DNA of 64,000 nt, from contig NZ_CP050831.1 in NCBI RefSeq assembly GCF_012113595.1, forward strand, positions 4,278,001 to 4,342,000, written 5' to 3'. Below, piece by piece: positions 9,266 to 18,477 of the stretch; the stretch's first letter is position 1, and each line of letters begins with the position of its first letter. A program made the translations under genes and the position numbers. The notes under the pieces are model-generated. The model had not been told where the DNA came from and did no database searches. It was given only the letters and a program-made list of their open reading frames with translations. Origin of the DNA: Bacteroides faecium. Lineage in GTDB: Bacteria > Bacteroidota > Bacteroidia > Bacteroidales > Bacteroidaceae.

Positions 9266-11248
9266 ATGAGAAGATACACAGAAATCTTGGCTGCATTAGC
9301 CATCTCTGCCGGAATGGCACTTCATGCGCAAACCAATGAAATGGTGATACAAACCAAGAAGTTGGGAGCGGAAATCCAACCTACCATGTACGGACTCTTT
9401 TTTGAGGACATCAACTATGCTGCGGACGGTGGACTCTATGCCGAACTGGTCAAGAACCGTTCATTCGAATTTCCCCAACACCTGATGGGATGGAATACCT
9501 ACGGAAAAGTGTCATTGATGGACGACGGACCTTTCGAACGCAATCCTCATTATGTACGCCTTTCCGATCCGGGACACGCACATAAGCATACCGGACTTGA
9601 TAACGAAGGTTTTTTCGGTATCGGCGTCAAGAAAGGAGAGGAGTATCGTTTCTCTGTTTGGGCACGCCTGCCACAGGGAAGTACAAAAGAAACATTGCGG
9701 ATTGAACTCGTAGATACCAAATCAATGGGCGAACGCCAGGCTTTTGCCACACAGAATCTTACCATTGACTCAAAAGAATGGAAGAAATATCAGATTATCC
9801 TGAAACCGGAAGTAACCAATCCCAAATCCACGCTCCGCATTTTCCTTACTTCCAAAGGAACCGTAGACCTGGAACACATTTCTCTTTTTCCGGTAGATAC
9901 TTGGAAAGGACATGAAAACGGACTCCGCAAAGACCTTGCACAGGCTTTGGCGGATATTCATCCGGGAGTCTTCCGTTTTCCCGGCGGCTGTATTGTAGAA
10001 GGTACAGACTTGGAAACCCGTTACGACTGGAAGAAGTCAGTAGGTCCGGTAGAAAACCGTCCTTTGAATGAGAACCGTTGGCAATATACTTTTACCCACC
10101 GTTTCTTCCCGGATTATTATCAAAGCTACGGACTGGGATTTTATGAATACTTCCTGCTGTCCGAAGAAATGGGCGCGGAACCTCTTCCAATTCTGAACTG
10201 CGGTTTGTCTTGCCAATATCAGAATGACGACCCGAAAGCTCACGTAGCAGTCTGCGATTTGGAACACTATATCCAGGATGCGCTCGACCTGATTGAATTT
10301 GCCAATGGCGATGCGAACACAACTTGGGGAAAAGTCCGTGCCGATATGGGGCATCCGGCTCCTTTCAATCTGAAATTTGTCGGTATTGGTAACGAACAAT
10401 GGGGCAAAGAATATCCCGAACGTCTCGAACCGTTTATCAAGGCTATCCGTAAGGTGTATCCCGATATGAAGATTGTAGGCAGCTCCGGCCCTAATTCCGA
10501 AGGTAAGGAATTCGATTACCTGTGGCCCGAAATGAAACGCCTGAAAGCCGATTTGGTGGACGAACACTTCTATCGTCCCGAAAGCTGGTTCTTAGCCCAA
10601 GGCGCACGTTATGACAACTACGACCGTAAAGGTCCGAAAGTCTTTGCCGGTGAATATGCCTGCCACGGAAAAGGAAAGAAATGGAACCATTTCAATGCCG
10701 CCTTGCTCGAAGCTGCTTTCATGACCGGACTGGAACGTAACGCTGACATTGTCCATATGGCTACTTATGCTCCGCTTTTCGCCCATGTGGAAGGCTGGCA
10801 ATGGCGTCCGGATATGATTTGGTTTGACAATCTGAATTCGGTCCGTACCGTAAGCTACTATGTGCAGCAACTGTATGCACAGAACAAAGGTACGAATGTA
10901 CTTCCACTCACCATGGATAAGAAAAACGTGACAGGTGCCGAAGGACAGAACGGACTCTTTGCCAGTGCCGTATATGATAAGGATAAGAATGAAATGATTG
11001 TAAAGGTTGCCAACACTTCGAATACTGCCCAACCTGTTTCGTTGAACTTCGCAGGATTGAAGAAACAAGACGTATTATCGGATGGCCGTTGCATCAAGCT
11101 TCGCTCACTTGATTTGGACAAAGATAATACGCTTGAACAACCTTTTGCCATTACTCCGCAGGAGACTCCGGTATCCATTGAAGGACATGTGTTTACAGCC
11201 GAATTGGAACCGAATACATTTGCGGTTTATAAATTTACGAAGAAATGA
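9266..11248 (+). CDS. GH51 alpha-L-arabinofuranosidase
   Basis: It releases arabinose from arabinan side chains and oligosaccharides. The ATG at 9266 is preferred over an in-frame TTG three codons earlier; it gives the type I signal peptide MRRYTEILAALAISAGMALH with likely cleavage near HAQ, so the enzyme is probably periplasmic. Residues 80-200 resemble a carbohydrate-binding insertion. The TIM barrel carries the acid/base Glu in GIGNEQWG (E377) and the nucleophile Glu in FAGEYACHG (E463). A C-terminal beta-sandwich completes the usual architecture. It follows the GH43 gene by 27 nt and overlaps the next gene by 4 nt (ATGA), so the three are co-translated. Confidence 0.95.
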   Translation: MRRYTEILAALAISAGMALHAQTNEMVIQTKKLGAEIQPTMYGLFFEDINYAADGGLYAELVKNRSFEFPQHLMGWNTYGKVSLMDDGPFERNPHYVRLSDPGHAHKHTGLDNEGFFGIGVKKGEEYRFSVWARLPQGSTKETLRIELVDTKSMGERQAFATQNLTIDSKEWKKYQIILKPEVTNPKSTLRIFLTSKGTVDLEHISLFPVDTWKGHENGLRKDLAQALADIHPGVFRFPGGCIVEGTDLETRYDWKKSVGPVENRPLNENRWQYTFTHRFFPDYYQSYGLGFYEYFLLSEEMGAEPLPILNCGLSCQYQNDDPKAHVAVCDLEHYIQDALDLIEFANGDANTTWGKVRADMGHPAPFNLKFVGIGNEQWGKEYPERLEPFIKAIRKVYPDMKIVGSSGPNSEGKEFDYLWPEMKRLKADLVDEHFYRPESWFLAQGARYDNYDRKGPKVFAGEYACHGKGKKWNHFNAALLEAAFMTGLERNADIVHMATYAPLFAHVEGWQWRPDMIWFDNLNSVRTVSYYVQQLYAQNKGTNVLPLTMDKKNVTGAEGQNGLFASAVYDKDKNEMIVKVANTSNTAQPVSLNFAGLKKQDVLSDGRCIKLRSLDLDKDNTLEQPFAITPQETPVSIEGHVFTAELEPNTFAVYKFTKK

Positions 11249-12213
11249 TAAATAAGATTAGATTCGTAGTTTTCTCATTCGCGTTGACAGCCTTCTCCGG
11301 GCTGTCAGCGCAGAATGACACTACTTTTATAGCCAATGGCAATCCCATCATTAAATATAAATATACGGCTGATCCGGGAGCCATGGTACATGACGGAAAA
11401 GTATATATCTACGCCGGACACGATGAATGTCCGTCACCCAAAGAGCATTACCTGCTGAATGAATGGTGTGTCTTTTCCTCTCCCGACATGAAAACATGGA
11501 CGGAACACCCCGTTCCTTTGAAAGCCAAGGATTTCAGTTGGGCAAAAGGCGAGGCGTGGGCAAGCCAGGTGATTGAACGTGACGGCAAGTTCTATTGGTA
11601 TGTGACAGTAGAGCACAAAACGATTCCCGGTAAATCTATCGGCGTAGCCGTTTCGGATTCCCCGACAGGTCCTTTTGCAGATGCCCGCGGTTCAGCATTG
11701 GTCACCAATGACATGACTACCGAATATACGAAAATCCGGTGGGACGATATTGATCCGACAGTTTTTATTGACGATGACGGTCAGGCATATCTATGTTGGG
11801 GAAATACCCAATGCTATTATGCCAGACTGAAAAAGAACATGATCGAACTGGACGGCCCGATTATGCCGGTCAATCTTCCTCGTTTTACGGAAGCTCCCTG
11901 GATACATAAACGTGGAGACTGGTATTACCTCTCTTATGCTTCCGAATTCCCTGAAAAGATTTGCTATGCAATGAGCCGTAGCATTACAGGACCTTGGGAA
12001 TATAAAGGTATCCTGAATGAAATAGCGGGTAACTCCAATACCAACCATCAGGCTATCATTGAATTTAAAGGAGACTGGTATTTCATTTACCACAATGGTG
12101 GTATCAACACCGCCGGTGGCAGTTTCCGCCGTTCCGTCTGCATCGACCGTTTGTATTATAATGAAGACGGTACAATGAAAAGGATACAGATGACGACAGA
12201 AGGCGTACAGTAA
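11245..12213 (+). CDS. GH43 exo-acting arabinofuranosidase-type enzyme
   Basis: A single-domain GH43 of 322 residues with a signal peptide ending LSAQ, probably periplasmic. The triad is visible as Asp in YTADPGAMV (D43), Asp in DDIDPTVF (D170) and Glu in FTEAPW (E216). The compact form, without the extra C-terminal domain, fits exo-enzymes that trim arabinose branches. I recall the B. thetaiotaomicron counterpart being an alpha-1,2-arabinofuranosidase, but linkage specificity cannot be read from sequence alone. It is coupled to GH51 through the ATGA overlap and is the last gene of the operon, ending before a strong hairpin. Confidence 0.88.
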   Translation: MINKIRFVVFSFALTAFSGLSAQNDTTFIANGNPIIKYKYTADPGAMVHDGKVYIYAGHDECPSPKEHYLLNEWCVFSSPDMKTWTEHPVPLKAKDFSWAKGEAWASQVIERDGKFYWYVTVEHKTIPGKSIGVAVSDSPTGPFADARGSALVTNDMTTEYTKIRWDDIDPTVFIDDDGQAYLCWGNTQCYYARLKKNMIELDGPIMPVNLPRFTEAPWIHKRGDWYYLSYASEFPEKICYAMSRSITGPWEYKGILNEIAGNSNTNHQAIIEFKGDWYFIYHNGGINTAGGSFRRSVCIDRLYYNEDGTMKRIQMTTEGVQ

Positions 12214-12285
12214 AAAGAATAATAAGGATTTAGGGTTAGTTAAATCAATAGATAATAGGTTTTAGGTTTTTGTTAATTTGAGAAA

Positions 12286-12325
12286 GAAAGGGCGGCTCCC
12301 GTGATGGAAGCCGCCCTTCTTAATT
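12286..12325. terminator. Bidirectional terminator between the GH operon and galK
   Basis: The stem GGGCGGCT (12290-12297) pairs with AGCCGCCC (12309-12316), flanked by AAGAA on the left and TTCTT on the right, so it can work in both directions. It lies between the converging GH43 and galK genes. Confidence 0.85.
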
Positions 12326-12345
12326 ATTTAATCTTGAATAATCTC

Positions 12346-13500
12346 TTATTCCAGTCTACGAGAACCGTCACCGATTACTACGTCATACACTTTCGGGCTT
12401 CTGCCGAATTTAGCTTTGAAAGCCTCTTTTGTCTTTTCAACGAAGTTGTCATACAATTCGTTCTTGACAAGGTTGATAGTACAACCACCAAAACCGCCAC
12501 CCATAACGCGTGAACCGGTCACACCGTATTCTTTAGCGCAGTCATTCAGGAAGTCGAGTTCTTCGCAGCTTACTTCGTACAGCTTGCTCATACCGTGATG
12601 AGTTTCGTACATCTTCTGACCTACAGTTTCGTAATCATCTTTTTCCAATGCTTCGCAAACGTCAAGTACACGTTGGATTTCTTCGATTACATATTCTGCA
12701 CGCATATAGTCTTCAGCGCTGATATCAGCTTTTGCTTCTTCAAGCATGGCCATTGTACAGTCACGCAGGAATTCAACGTGCGGATGATTCTTTTGGATAG
12801 CGGCTACAGCAGCTTCACAACTTTGGCGACGCTTGTTGTAAGCAGAAGAAGCCAATTCGTGTTTAACAACTGAATCCATCAAAACCAAACGGTAACCGTC
12901 CGGATGGAATGGGAAGTACTCATATTCCAGTGAACGGCAATCCAAACGGATCAAGCTGCCTGCTTTACCGAATACGGAAGCAAACTGGTCCATGATACCG
13001 CAGTTCACACCACAGTAGTTATGTTCTGTAGCCTGACCCACCTTAGCCAATTCGAATTTATCAATCTTATTTTCGCCGAACAGTTCGTTCAATGCGAAAG
13101 CATATGTACTTTCCAAAGCAGCGGAAGAAGACATACCTGCACCCAGAGGCACATCACCTGCGAAAGCAGTATTGAATCCCTTCACGTCAACGCCACGTTT
13201 AATCATTTCACGGCAAACACCGAAAATATATCTTGCCCAGCTAGCGCGTGGAGCATCTTCTTCGTTCAAGCCAAATTCTACATAATCCTTCAAGTCGATA
13301 GAGTAAGCCTTCACTTTGTCAGTACCGTTCGGTTTGATTTCAGCAATCATACCTTTGTCTACTGCACCCGGAAAAACGAATCCACCATTGTAGTCGGTAT
13401 GTTCGCCAATCAGGTTAATGCGACCCGGAGAAGCATATAAAAATCCGGTAGTTCCGTCAAAGTGTTTAATGAATCGACTTCTTACGTATTCTGTATCCAT
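12346..13500 (-). CDS. galK: Galactokinase
   Basis: It phosphorylates alpha-D-galactose to galactose 1-phosphate, the first step of the Leloir pathway, in the cytoplasm. It has 384 residues, normal for the family. The galactokinase signature GRINLIGEHTDYNGG lies at 26-40, the GHMP ATP loop GDVPLGAGMSSSAAL near 120-130, the catalytic Asp in CGIMDQF near 170, and GGGFGGCT near the C-terminus. It is the last gene of a three-gene operon behind mutarotase and an MFS importer, with a 37-nt gap to the importer. Confidence 0.97.
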   Translation of the reverse strand: MDTEYVRSRFIKHFDGTTGFLYASPGRINLIGEHTDYNGGFVFPGAVDKGMIAEIKPNGTDKVKAYSIDLKDYVEFGLNEEDAPRASWARYIFGVCREMIKRGVDVKGFNTAFAGDVPLGAGMSSSAALESTYAFALNELFGENKIDKFELAKVGQATEHNYCGVNCGIMDQFASVFGKAGSLIRLDCRSLEYEYFPFHPDGYRLVLMDSVVKHELASSAYNKRRQSCEAAVAAIQKNHPHVEFLRDCTMAMLEEAKADISAEDYMRAEYVIEEIQRVLDVCEALEKDDYETVGQKMYETHHGMSKLYEVSCEELDFLNDCAKEYGVTGSRVMGGGFGGCTINLVKNELYDNFVEKTKEAFKAKFGRSPKVYDVVIGDGSRRLE

Positions 13501-13537
13501 GATATTAATAGTTTAAAGGTGAATAAATTATATATGA

Positions 13538-14878
13538 TTATTCCACAGGAATATCCTTATTGACATTTTTGCAACCTACCAGGCCGTAGAACAGCAGATA
13601 AGCAAGGGCAGCGATAATCAGCCAGTAGCTAGCCATGTAACCGGCAGCATCTGAGATACTTTGTTGGATCAACGGCAATACACCGCCACCGACAACCATC
13701 ATCATGAAGATACCGGAAGCCTGTGCCGTATATTTTCCCAAGCCTTCTACGGCAAGGTTGAAGATACCGCCCCACATTACAGAAGTACAAAGACCGCAAA
13801 GAACGAGGAACAATGCACTGACAGGAACCTGAGCCATCATAAACCCTTCGCCTACCGAATAACCCGGCATAGATACTGTTACGTCTTTCGGAGTGAAAAT
13901 AGCAATCAAAACAAAGATGATAGCAGTAACCGATACGACAATCAACTGTGTGCGGCTTGAAACCTTACCGCTGATAGCGCTACTTGCAGTACGTCCGACA
14001 AGCATCAACAGCCAGTAGATAGCAGCAATTGCACCACCGATAGCAGCTCCGTTCATCAATATACCGGCACCTTTGTCGCTTGAGTCGGCAAGGTAAAAGT
14101 TCAATGTACCCGGAATACCGATTTCGATACCTACATAAATAAAGATACCAATTACACCCAATACCGTGTGACGGAAGCTCCAGGGGCTGTGAGAGAATTT
14201 TTCTTTAGTAGCTCCTGCTTTCTGAAGATGAGGTTCGGGAATGGCAACAAATGAAATAATGATGAATGCAGCTACAAATACTCCCATTGCAACGAAAAGG
14301 AGAGGAGCTACGTCGGACATTGCTGTCTTGTCAGTTACCGTACCGATCAAAGCACCTACGAAGAGCGGAGTCAACGTTCCGGACAAAGAGTTAAGCGCTC
14401 CACCCGTCTGGATCAATTGGTTACCCTTGTTACCACCGCCACCGAGAAGGTTAAGCATCGGGTTTACAACGGTGTTAAGCATACATACGCAGAAACCGCA
14501 GACGAATGCACCGAGCAGATAGATGATGAAGTTCAGTTTGATGGCATATTCACCGAAAGCGAAAACGTCGGTACTTGCACCTATCACACTGGAAAGATAC
14601 TGGATAAACAATCCGACAACACCTACTGCCATTGCAATAAGAGCTGTTTTCTTATAGCCGATTTTTACAAGCATGTTACCGGCGGGAATACCCATAAACA
14701 GATAAGCCAGGAAGTTCATCATATTTCCCATCATACCTAATGTGCTTGAGCCTGCGTATTCATTTTTCCAAATGGTACCGAAAGGCGCGGCAAGATTTGT
14801 CACGAAAGAGATCATCGCAAATAAGAAGAACATTGTTATAATCGCGATGAGATTACCGTTCTTTTTTCCTTGATTCAT
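13538..14878 (-). CDS. MFS glucose/galactose-type sugar:H+ symporter
   Basis: An inner membrane sugar importer of 446 residues with about 12 hydrophobic segments. The N-terminal MFFLFAMISFVTNLAAPFG and the internal GGGGNKGNQLIQTGGALNSL are typical of the FucP/GluP-like branch that carries glucose and galactose in Bacteroidetes. It lies between mutarotase and galactokinase, so galactose is the likely substrate. The genes are spaced 37 and 52 nt apart and probably form one transcript. Confidence 0.9.
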   Translation of the reverse strand: MNQGKKNGNLIAIITMFFLFAMISFVTNLAAPFGTIWKNEYAGSSTLGMMGNMMNFLAYLFMGIPAGNMLVKIGYKKTALIAMAVGVVGLFIQYLSSVIGASTDVFAFGEYAIKLNFIIYLLGAFVCGFCVCMLNTVVNPMLNLLGGGGNKGNQLIQTGGALNSLSGTLTPLFVGALIGTVTDKTAMSDVAPLLFVAMGVFVAAFIIISFVAIPEPHLQKAGATKEKFSHSPWSFRHTVLGVIGIFIYVGIEIGIPGTLNFYLADSSDKGAGILMNGAAIGGAIAAIYWLLMLVGRTASSAISGKVSSRTQLIVVSVTAIIFVLIAIFTPKDVTVSMPGYSVGEGFMMAQVPVSALFLVLCGLCTSVMWGGIFNLAVEGLGKYTAQASGIFMMMVVGGGVLPLIQQSISDAAGYMASYWLIIAALAYLLFYGLVGCKNVNKDIPVE

Positions 14879-14930
14879 GGTTCAAAAAAAATGTTAGTTT
14901 ATAAAATTAGGTTAGTTATTTTTTTGATTA

Positions 14931-16028
14931 TTATTCTTCTACCGCAAATTTGTAGACAGTGATTTGTTGATATTCATCACCCGGCAGCAAAGTAGCCGAT
15001 GGGAAATGAGGTTTGTTCGGAGTATCCGGGAAACACTGTGCTTCGAAGCAGATAGCACTTCTTGCAGGGAATGTGGCGCCGTGTGCACCTTCGAATCCGT
15101 TGAGCCAGTTGCCCGTATAAAGTTGTACGCCGGCTTCGGTGGTATACACTTCCATGATACGTCCGCTTTCCGGGTCTTTGCAAGTAGCGGCCAGGTCGAG
15201 CGAACCGCTTTCAATCTTGTTCAGTACGTAGCAGTGGTCGTATCCTGCACCGAATACCAGTTGCTGGAATTTATCGTCGATACGTTCGCCTACGGTATGC
15301 GCAGTACGGAAATCCATCGGAGTGCCTTCTACTTTGGCAATTTCTCCTGTCGGGATAGATACTTCGTCGATGGGCGTATAGAAGTCAGCGTTGATAGTGA
15401 CAATGTGATTGTTAACGGTAGGAGTAGGGTTGGCGATGCCGGCGAGGTTGAAGAAACCATGGTTAGTCAGATTTACCACTGTGGCTTTGTCTGTTGTAGC
15501 ACGATATTCGATAGTCAATGCGTTTACTTCGTTTTCCAACCGATAGGTCATTTCTACTTCGAGATTACCGGGGAAACCCTCCTCACCGTCAGTAGAAACA
15601 TAGTTGAATTGTACTGTACTCTCATCAATCTGGATAGCATCCCAAACGCGGGCGTGGAAACCAGTGGGACCACCATGCAGGGAGTTAGGCCCATTGTTGA
15701 TGGTGAGTTCGTGCTCTTCGCCGAATAGAGTGAATTTACCTTTGGCGATACGGTTACCGTAGCGTCCGATAGTCGTACTCAAGAAAGGTTCCGGGCTGTT
15801 GACCACATGGTCGATACTGTCGTGACCGAGAATCACATTGGCATACTTACCGTTTTTGTCCGGTACCATAATAGAAAGAATGGCGCATCCGTAATTGGTT
15901 ACAGCTACTTCCATTCCCTTTGTGTTTTTGAGGATAAATAAATCTGTTTTCTTATCGTTTATCTCCTTTTGGAAATCTTCACGGCTGAGCCCTGAAAGAT
16001 TCCCTTCTGTTGGGAATGTGTTATTCAT
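14931..16028 (-). CDS. galM: Aldose 1-epimerase (mutarotase)
   Basis: It interconverts the alpha and beta anomers of galactose or glucose, supplying the alpha form for galactokinase. The ATG at 16028 (MNNTFPTEGN) is preferred over a TTG nine codons upstream. Family landmarks are GRYGNRIAKG with the conserved Arg, the catalytic His in NLTNHGFFNLAG, and the catalytic Glu in ICFEAQCFPDTPN. There is no signal peptide, so it is cytoplasmic. It is the first gene of the operon. No clear TAnnTTTG box was found upstream. Confidence 0.95.
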   Translation of the reverse strand: MNNTFPTEGNLSGLSREDFQKEINDKKTDLFILKNTKGMEVAVTNYGCAILSIMVPDKNGKYANVILGHDSIDHVVNSPEPFLSTTIGRYGNRIAKGKFTLFGEEHELTINNGPNSLHGGPTGFHARVWDAIQIDESTVQFNYVSTDGEEGFPGNLEVEMTYRLENEVNALTIEYRATTDKATVVNLTNHGFFNLAGIANPTPTVNNHIVTINADFYTPIDEVSIPTGEIAKVEGTPMDFRTAHTVGERIDDKFQQLVFGAGYDHCYVLNKIESGSLDLAATCKDPESGRIMEVYTTEAGVQLYTGNWLNGFEGAHGATFPARSAICFEAQCFPDTPNKPHFPSATLLPGDEYQQITVYKFAVEE

Positions 16029-16181
16029 GTCTGGTATTATTAAAATTTCCTGCAAATAAAAGGAAATTCTTTCTTACTCACAAATTATTCCGACTAAATA
16101 TAAGAGGTGGTTTAGGAAAGTTTAGCTTTCTTACTTATTGTTCCTTTTCGGGGGAAGAATCGAACTGTAATGGATACATAA

Positions 16182-16317
16182 TTGGATAAAAAACATTAAA
16201 AGCCCCGTTCTAGTCCTGAATCATACCAAAATAGAACAGATGGCGGGAACTTTTCCATTTAGGCGTTGTTCTAATTATCCAAGCTCGACGTACGTATATA
16301 AAAATAGACTTGGATAA
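16182..16317. repeat. Three TTGGATAA copies upstream of the pilus operon
   Basis: The interval 16029-16345 has no gene. It contains TTGGATAA at 16182-16189 and a 9-bp inverted pair, TTATCCAAG (16275-16283) with CTTGGATAA (16309-16317), separated by 25 bp and ending 28 bp before the pilin start. It could be an operator or an mRNA hairpin. I found no convincing -7 box for the pilus operon nearby. Confidence 0.4.
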
Positions 16318-16345
16318 AATTATAAACATTTATTTTTTAGAAGAC

Positions 16346-17563
16346 ATGAAAATTAAACAGCTATTATTAGCAGGAGTTGCAGGTATGTTCCTATTCTCCT
16401 GTAGTGACAAAGACGACGTCTCTGTTGCGCAGAACGAAATAAAATCCCTTTCGGTATCATTGAGCGGAATCAAGAGCGAAGTCGGTTCGAGAGCTTCTTC
16501 TCCGACGGATATTATCACATCGAGTGTAAAGGATGTGAACAGCGTTCTGATTAATCTGACGGATGCCAATGACAAAGTTATCACTTCCAAATCTGTGACT
16601 AAAGACGATGTGCTCAACTCAGACTGGAATAAACTCACAGATACTTCCAAAGGGTTGAAATTTATCAATATTCCTCAATCTGTTTCAAAAGTGTACGTTT
16701 ACGGTAATCCGGGAAATGCCGTAAAAGATAATGTAATCAATACCAAACTGGCCGAGCAGCAAGGTAGTGCGGTGCTTTATTACGGAATGGACGACGATTT
16801 GACGCCGATTGTTAACGAGCCGATAGAGCCGACTCCGACAGCCGGAAAGACCTATACGGCAGAAGTGACCATAGCGCCGGTTGTAGCCCGTCTGCAAATT
16901 ACAAAAATCTCCTTCAAGAATGCAGGCAGCTTTGATTTTACCCGTTCTATCGGTGGAGCGAATAAGAAGGCAACCGTTACATGGACACAGTTCTCCGGAA
17001 ACGTGAAAGGTCTTTATATGAATAACTTCTATAACACTTTCAACCAACCGGGAACATTGGAAAACCTGTTGCTGAATTCAACCGCCGAAGGACATATCCA
17101 AGCCGGAATGTGGACATTCGACACCACTCCGATTCTCGATGCCGCGCCTTTTGCCAGCTACGCCATCTATAATTCGGCAGACGATACTTACGGCAACCTG
17201 CCGCTCGACCTGTCCGGTAAATGCTATGCTTTCAACTTTTTCCCGGGTACAGCTATACCGCAACTGCATCTTGACCTTGCCGACCTGGTAATTGGCGAGC
17301 TCGCCTCTACCGATCCGGAAGTGTTCAACCCCGAACTTGCCAACACCGCGCGTTTCGCCAATATTGTGAAATATTACAAAAGTATAAATACCGAATTAAC
17401 GGCTGCTGACTTCAAGCCTGGTACACTTTATAACATGGAAATCGAATTGATACCGATGTTGGACAATGATCTGGGTAATATACAGTATAACGTACTGGTA
17501 CACGTCACTGTTGCTCCGTGGAATGAAGAAACAATCACTCCGGGATTTGACTTGGAACAGTAA
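16346..17563 (+). CDS. Major pilin-like lipoprotein (Mfa1/FimA-type fimbrillin)
   Basis: Probable structural subunit of a type V pilus. The ATG at 16346 gives a lipoprotein signal with Cys19 (GMFLFSC); an upstream in-frame start was rejected because it precedes the signal peptide. About 30 residues after the Cys comes GSR|ASSPTD (R49), the expected site where a trypsin-like protease removes the first strand to allow strand exchange. The N-terminal domain is followed by VARLQITKISFKNAG, and the C-terminal strand ends VTVAPWNEETITPGFD, typical of fimbrillins. At 405 residues it is of family size. It is first in a closely spaced seven-gene operon. That it is the shaft subunit is inferred from its position before the anchor. 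Confidence 0.85.
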   Translation: MKIKQLLLAGVAGMFLFSCSDKDDVSVAQNEIKSLSVSLSGIKSEVGSRASSPTDIITSSVKDVNSVLINLTDANDKVITSKSVTKDDVLNSDWNKLTDTSKGLKFINIPQSVSKVYVYGNPGNAVKDNVINTKLAEQQGSAVLYYGMDDDLTPIVNEPIEPTPTAGKTYTAEVTIAPVVARLQITKISFKNAGSFDFTRSIGGANKKATVTWTQFSGNVKGLYMNNFYNTFNQPGTLENLLLNSTAEGHIQAGMWTFDTTPILDAAPFASYAIYNSADDTYGNLPLDLSGKCYAFNFFPGTAIPQLHLDLADLVIGELASTDPEVFNPELANTARFANIVKYYKSINTELTAADFKPGTLYNMEIELIPMLDNDLGNIQYNVLVHVTVAPWNEETITPGFDLEQ

Positions 17564-17590
17564 GCTCCGGCAGAACCATAAACAAAAAAT

Positions 17591-18463
17591 ATGAAGAAGG
17601 TGATAATGCTGTACACCTTGTTGCTGGTAACGGTGACAGGGTGTATAAAAGAAAATCTGGATGATTGTGAGACGATTTTGTACTTCGACTATCTGGGTGA
17701 CGGAACACGGGATATCTTTCTTCAGAAAATAGAAAAGGTGGATATGTACATATACAATGAAAATAACGTATGTGTGCAGAAAACTGCCCTCGATAAGAGC
17801 GAGCTGCATCGCCAACAGGGCACCACCTTGACTTTGCCAAGCGGTCAATATCATGTTGTTTGTTGGGGAAACTCCCTTAGCGATACGCGGATAAATGAAG
17901 GTGCTTCGCCGAACGAGAATCTTGTCGGAGCCCCCCATTACTTCACCAAAGAACTGATAACGACGAATGACAGCCTGTATTTTGGAGAAAAGGAGATTAT
18001 AATACGCAACGAAGACTATCAGGTAGACACCGTTCCTTTCAGCAGCGCACATATCAAGATGCTTGTAGAATTGGAAGGACTGGATGTCAGCGATACACGA
18101 ACGGCCGTTTCGCCCGTCAGTATAGAAATGGGGAATTTGAGCCCGACAGTGGATTTCGCCAAATCGTTTTCGAAAGAACAAATCTCTTATTACCCGGTGC
18201 TTAATTATAATTCCGGCACACAAAAGTTTGGCGCGAAGTTCAACGTGTTACGATTTAATAATGAGAATGAAGTAAATCTTCAGTTGTACAATACACAGAG
18301 CAATGAAAAACTGTACACCCTGCAATTGAAAGACTTCATGAAGGAAAATGACATTACCGTAGACGGTATCAATGAAGTGACGGTGGGAATCCGTATCCGT
18401 TTCAATGGAACCGCCATAACAGTAAAACCCTGGGACGAAGAAACAATCAGACCGGGGCAATAA
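17591..18463 (+). CDS. Pilus anchor lipoprotein (FimB/Mfa2 family)
   Basis: The anchor terminates and holds the pilus at the outer membrane. The signal MKKVIMLYTLLLVTVTGC places the lipidated Cys at 18, followed at once by IKENLDDC, characteristic of the FimB/Mfa2 family. It has 290 residues. Unlike the four other pilin-like proteins of this operon it has no Arg/Lys-Ala/Gly site near residue 50, fitting an anchor that keeps its N-terminus. It ends with VKPWDEETIRPGQ, similar to the end of the major pilin. It lies 27 nt after the pilin gene. Confidence 0.85.
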   Translation: MKKVIMLYTLLLVTVTGCIKENLDDCETILYFDYLGDGTRDIFLQKIEKVDMYIYNENNVCVQKTALDKSELHRQQGTTLTLPSGQYHVVCWGNSLSDTRINEGASPNENLVGAPHYFTKELITTNDSLYFGEKEIIIRNEDYQVDTVPFSSAHIKMLVELEGLDVSDTRTAVSPVSIEMGNLSPTVDFAKSFSKEQISYYPVLNYNSGTQKFGAKFNVLRFNNENEVNLQLYNTQSNEKLYTLQLKDFMKENDITVDGINEVTVGIRIRFNGTAITVKPWDEETIRPGQ

Positions 18464-18477
18464 CCCCAACATAGAAT

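Noticed and set aside
14964..15728. A 254-codon plus-strand ORF opposite the mutarotase gene
   Set aside because: The minus strand encodes a complete aldose 1-epimerase with catalytic residues; the plus frame shows no recognisable features.
16207..16238. GTTCTA...TAGAAC inverted pair upstream of the pilus operon
   Set aside because: Only 6 bp per arm with a 20-nt gap; too weak to call a pilus phase switch.
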